Assembly: GCA_951813625.1 (NCBI GenBank) | Contig: CATOTS010000050.1 | Coordinates: 1 to 64,000 of the forward strand | Reading direction: 5' to 3' | DNA: 64,000 nucleotides | Source of the DNA: an uncultured Caldilineaceae bacterium | Lineage (GTDB): Bacteria > Chloroflexota > Anaerolineae > Caldilineales > Caldilineaceae | Shown: in pieces, positions 61,771 to 64,000 of the stretch | How positions within the stretch are numbered: position 1 is the first letter of the stretch | Layout of the letters: each line of letters begins with the position of its first letter | Translations under genes and position numbers: made by a program | The notes under the pieces: generated by a model | The model's input: only the letters and a program-made list of their open reading frames with translations | Told to the model about the DNA's origin: nothing | Databases searched by the model: none

Positions 61771-62094
61771 CTACAGTTTACTTCCCGCCAGCGAATCTGT
61801 CAAGAGTTTTGCCCAGGCCCGCCGCTGGGGATACTGACTGTCGGCCTCCTGATCGTTCTGGGCTTTCGTTTTCCGTATGTGGCAGTCCCTGCACAGTGCC
61901 TGGAGGTTGGCCACGTCGTAGGTCAGGCCGCCGCGGCAGATGGGCTGCACGTGATCCACTTCCAGCCGGCCGGACCGTCCGCAGGCCCTGCACCTGTACC
62001 GGTCCCGGTGAATGACTCGCCGCCTGACCGCTGCCCAACGATTGCGGTCCAATCTGTACGCAATGCTAACAATCCTCCAACGGATAATTGACAC
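61771..62094 (-). CDS. HNH endonuclease (phage type)
   Basis: A 107-residue HNH nuclease, the size of those next to phage terminases. The first zinc pair is CRACG, the catalytic block LEVDHVQPICRGGLTYDVANLQALCRDCH contains the DH, N and H residues, and C-x2-CH completes the zinc site. It starts at GTG 62094. Such proteins assist terminase in genome packaging. It lies downstream of the terL pseudogene on the same strand. Confidence 0.85.
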   Translation of the reverse strand: MSIIRWRIVSIAYRLDRNRWAAVRRRVIHRDRYRCRACGRSGRLEVDHVQPICRGGLTYDVANLQALCRDCHIRKTKAQNDQEADSQYPQRRAWAKLLTDSLAGSKL

Positions 62095-62116
62095 ATTATC
62101 GGGTATGCTTTACAAG
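62088..62116 (+). promoter_or_regulatory. Promoter for the 68-codon gene
   Basis: -35 TTGACA (62088-62093) and -10 TACAAG (62111-62116) with a 17-nt spacer. The start near 62123 lies 28 nt before the ATG at 62151. It overlaps the start of the HNH gene on the other strand. Confidence 0.55.
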
Positions 62117-62150
62117 TAGCGGTTCCCACACACAGAAGGGAAAATCAGCC

Positions 62151-62357
62151 ATGAAATCTCACCATTGGACACCAGGCCGGGTACACGGCGTCATTATGCC
62201 ATCCGGCGGCAAGTGGGAAAACCGGTTTGAAAATTGCAGCCACTGCGAGGCCCGGCGGCAACGTCGGATCACCTATAAACTGGACGGGTCGATTCTGGAT
62301 GATCAGGTACAGGCAACCGATCCCGAACCACTGTCCTCCTGCCCAGATCCTGGATGA
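62151..62357 (+). CDS. Small hypothetical protein
   Basis: A 68-residue protein on the strand opposite to the phage genes. It has a promoter and a ribosome-binding site (AAGGG, 10 nt before ATG). It contains one C-x2-C (CSHCEARRQRR) with a basic patch and a short acidic, Cys-ending C-terminus. No family recognised; it could be a morphon or regulator inserted in the phage module. Confidence 0.5.
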   Translation: MKSHHWTPGRVHGVIMPSGGKWENRFENCSHCEARRQRRITYKLDGSILDDQVQATDPEPLSSCPDPG

Positions 62358-62360
62358 TCC

Positions 62361-63612
62361 CTAGACAATCGCATACCGAAACTGCTCAGGGGACGGCTTC
62401 AAGCCGTCCCTTCTGCGTCCCTCGGCAACGGCCAGGATAGCCGCCGCCGCATCATCCCGGCATCGGGTCCTGCGCCCCTCCCCGCCTTTCGCCAACTTGC
62501 TATTCCCCGCTGGATCAGTCGCAACCCGTTCCCCTGACATGGCGGACCGGAACAACAGGGACCGGACCGGCTGCACTCGACCATCCAGACAGGCCCGCCT
62601 GAACTCCCGAACGTCTGCCCCGCCATCCATGTAGCCCATTCCACGAACGACAAGCAGACACCGCGGGTACTCTTCAAATGCCAAAGTCTGTCGCAGTTCG
62701 GCTTCCCTCCACCGGTCACACACAATGGCCGCCGGCGGCCCCTACCGGTCTAACGTCTCGCTCAACAGTGCGGACAAGTCAGACACCATCAGGCCGGCCT
62801 GCAACAGTTCCTGACGGTTCCAGCACTCCACGTACAGCCGCTCCACGCCGTCCCGCTCCCCTCATTCGTACAGATTCGGCTGTTCGGGAATCACCGCAAA
62901 CGCCTCCAGGCTGCCCGACTCCGGCCAGTAGGCGGCCGCCGCCGACATCGCGGCCGACTGTCCCAAATCCAGGCCCAGGACGTACGGGCCGCGCCTGTCC
63001 GGTATTTCGGTTTCAATTCGTTGCCACAGGTCAGCGTCTATCAGCACCGATTCGACCGTATCGGAAACACCTTGGTTCAGTCACAAAGCCCGAAAGCTGG
63101 CCAGGGCCTGCGGGTCCACCTTTGCCCGCTTGGCTTCCTGCCTGATGGTCTGCTCTAAGTCCGGCAACCGATCCAATCCAGGGTTGGCCTTCTGCCAGGT
63201 CCTGGGCTGAAACGGCGGGTCTTTCCGGGCGGCCGCGTGAAACTGGGCAGAACCGACCGCCCGAAAGGCGGCCTCGAAAGGACGGTCGGGACTGGCAGCG
63301 CGGGTTCCCAGCCAAAGCATTTTCGACCCAGGAATTTTGCCGCGGCTTGTCTCAAGCTCGGCCAACATACGGACAACCTGGCCGCTGTGCCACTTCGTCG
63401 GCCAGGATCAGACGAGGGGCCGCACCGTGCAGCCGGCGGGGATCAGAACCCAGCACACGGAGCCTTGCGCGGGTTTCCCGATCGGTGATCATTCCCCGGT
63501 TTGCGCTGTCCTGAACCCGGAACCTTCGCGGGTCCTGTTCCAGCCGATCCCGTAGAAAGTGCTGGATGTGTCGAAAACATATCAGGCCCTGGAAAACAGG
63601 GAGAGGGGGCAT
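62361..63612 (-). pseudogene. terL: Phage terminase large subunit, decayed
   Basis: Reading the minus strand gives a recognisable large terminase. The ATPase part has RVLGSDPRRLHGAAPRLILADEVAQ (Walker B ILADE). A frameshift near 63355-63370 leads to LETSRGKIPGSKMLWLGTRA and WQKANPGLDRLPDLEQTI. The nuclease domain has YVLGLDLGQSAAMSAAAA and VCDRWREAELRQ, and the end is GGEGRRTRCRDDAAAAILAV. Three in-frame stops interrupt it: TGA at 63081-63083, TGA at 62862-62864 and TAG at 62742-62744. The Walker A region is missing or unrecognisable before 63612; the next about 100 nt are scrambled. The enzyme would have packaged phage DNA; this copy cannot. Confidence 0.88.
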
Positions 63613-63711
63613 TGTCGGTCATACCGGCAGGGTTATCTGGCCGACATGACCGACGCGCCGCAAATGCCCCGCGAGCTGTTTTTCTCAAAGCGCGGCCCCT
63701 GTTGGACGGAG

Positions 63712-64000
63712 CTAATTCGCGTCCGGCACGTTGCTCGTGTCGACGTCATCCAGAAGTATGGGGTCACCGCCGAGGGCTTCAGAGATGATCTTCACATTGT
63801 GGACCATCTTATAGATGTAACTGTAGTGAGGGTCACCTTCCTTGCCGATTAAGGTGCCGTCGTCAGAAATGTAGAAGAGCGGGACATCCGCCTCGCGGCT
63901 GATCTGCTCCATGACTGTTGAGGGGGTGAAGGAGGAGCCGAAGATGGCGGGCAGTTCCATATCGCGCAGCAACCCTATGACTTCGGCTACGTCCTGTGCG
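63712..64000 (-). CDS. Metal ABC transporter substrate-binding protein, C-terminal part
   Basis: The last about 96 residues of a ZnuA/TroA-type (PF01297) binding protein; its N-terminal part lies beyond the right edge. VIGLLRDMELPAIFGSSFTPSTVMEQISREADVPLFYIS and GDPHYSYIYKMVHNVKIISEALGG match the family end, including the late Asp/His region near the metal site. The full protein would be a lipoprotein or periplasm-equivalent receptor for Zn2+ or Mn2+. The phage remnant begins right after its stop. Confidence 0.85.
   Translation of the reverse strand, partial: AQDVAEVIGLLRDMELPAIFGSSFTPSTVMEQISREADVPLFYISDDGTLIGKEGDPHYSYIYKMVHNVKIISEALGGDPILLDDVDTSNVPDAN

Noticed and set aside
62389-62411. 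Perfect inverted repeat near the terL 3' end as a terminator
   Set aside because: The 10-bp arms are separated by one base, no T-tract follows on either strand, and the sequence encodes the conserved C-terminal part of terminase.

Overview
The window is a GC-rich bacterial chromosome segment. It probably comes from a Chloroflexota bacterium (Anaerolineae/Caldilineae-like); this is inferred from gene content, not from a marker tree. The evidence is two proteins with the Chlor_Arch_YYY (DUF2298) signature, an Agl23-like GT-C protein fused to NHL repeats, zinc-ribbon-headed GT39 proteins, a membrane Ser/Thr kinase next to an FHA regulator, and several lipoproteins. Most genes are ordinary chromosomal genes. 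Mobile DNA appears as two MITE-like repeats and a decayed prophage at the right end.

Layout. 1-4.3 kb: the 5' part of gcvP behind a tandem glycine riboswitch with its own terminator and promoter, then rsmD, a coiled-coil membrane protein, and pncC coupled to a small gene. 4.3-10.2 kb: a Gfo/Idh/MocA oxidoreductase, a zinc alcohol dehydrogenase, a DapA-like aldolase/lyase, a sulfatase and a discoidin-like lipoprotein, which looks like a carbohydrate-catabolic island. 10.4-29.8 kb: a long minus-strand run of very large polytopic proteins (two zinc-ribbon GT39 paralogues, Agl23-NHL, a further GT-C-like protein, a YYY protein, a NUDIX hydrolase and a 1683-residue GT-YYY fusion), headed by a DUF348/G5/3D cell-wall protein. 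I read this as an envelope glycan assembly or surface glycosylation locus. 30.1-31.6 kb: a second sulfatase.

31.7-39.5 kb: two same-orientation copies of a non-autonomous repeat (31761-32316 and 38608-39503). They share terminal inverted repeats, and each has its own 8-bp flanking direct repeat. Between them lie a zinc-ribbon/TM/beta-propeller protein, an IlvD/Edd dehydratase, tyrS, fabI with a strong terminator, and tRNA-Asp. 39.7-47.2 kb: a DUF697-like protein, threonine aldolase, then a signalling cluster of lipoprotein, membrane Ser/Thr kinase, divergent FHA-wHTH regulator and ECF sigma factor.

47.2-59.8 kb: an aminotransferase, two tandem metallophosphoesterases, an HMCES-type abasic-site protein, a second class V aminotransferase, a short rsmI, an EamA transporter, dinB, and a PadR-FtsX-ABC-membrane protein operon with a clear promoter and candidate operator. 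59.8-63.7 kb: an accessory insertion carrying a degraded phage module (zinc-finger proteins, a capsid delta-domain fragment, HNH nuclease, and a large terminase with three nonsense mutations and a frameshift). The right edge cuts a zinc/manganese-type ABC substrate-binding protein.

The main candidates for something undescribed are the GT-C/YYY envelope cluster with cytosolic zinc ribbons, the hairpin-array MITE family, and the kinase/FHA-wHTH pair in which an FHA domain sits where a response-regulator receiver would be.
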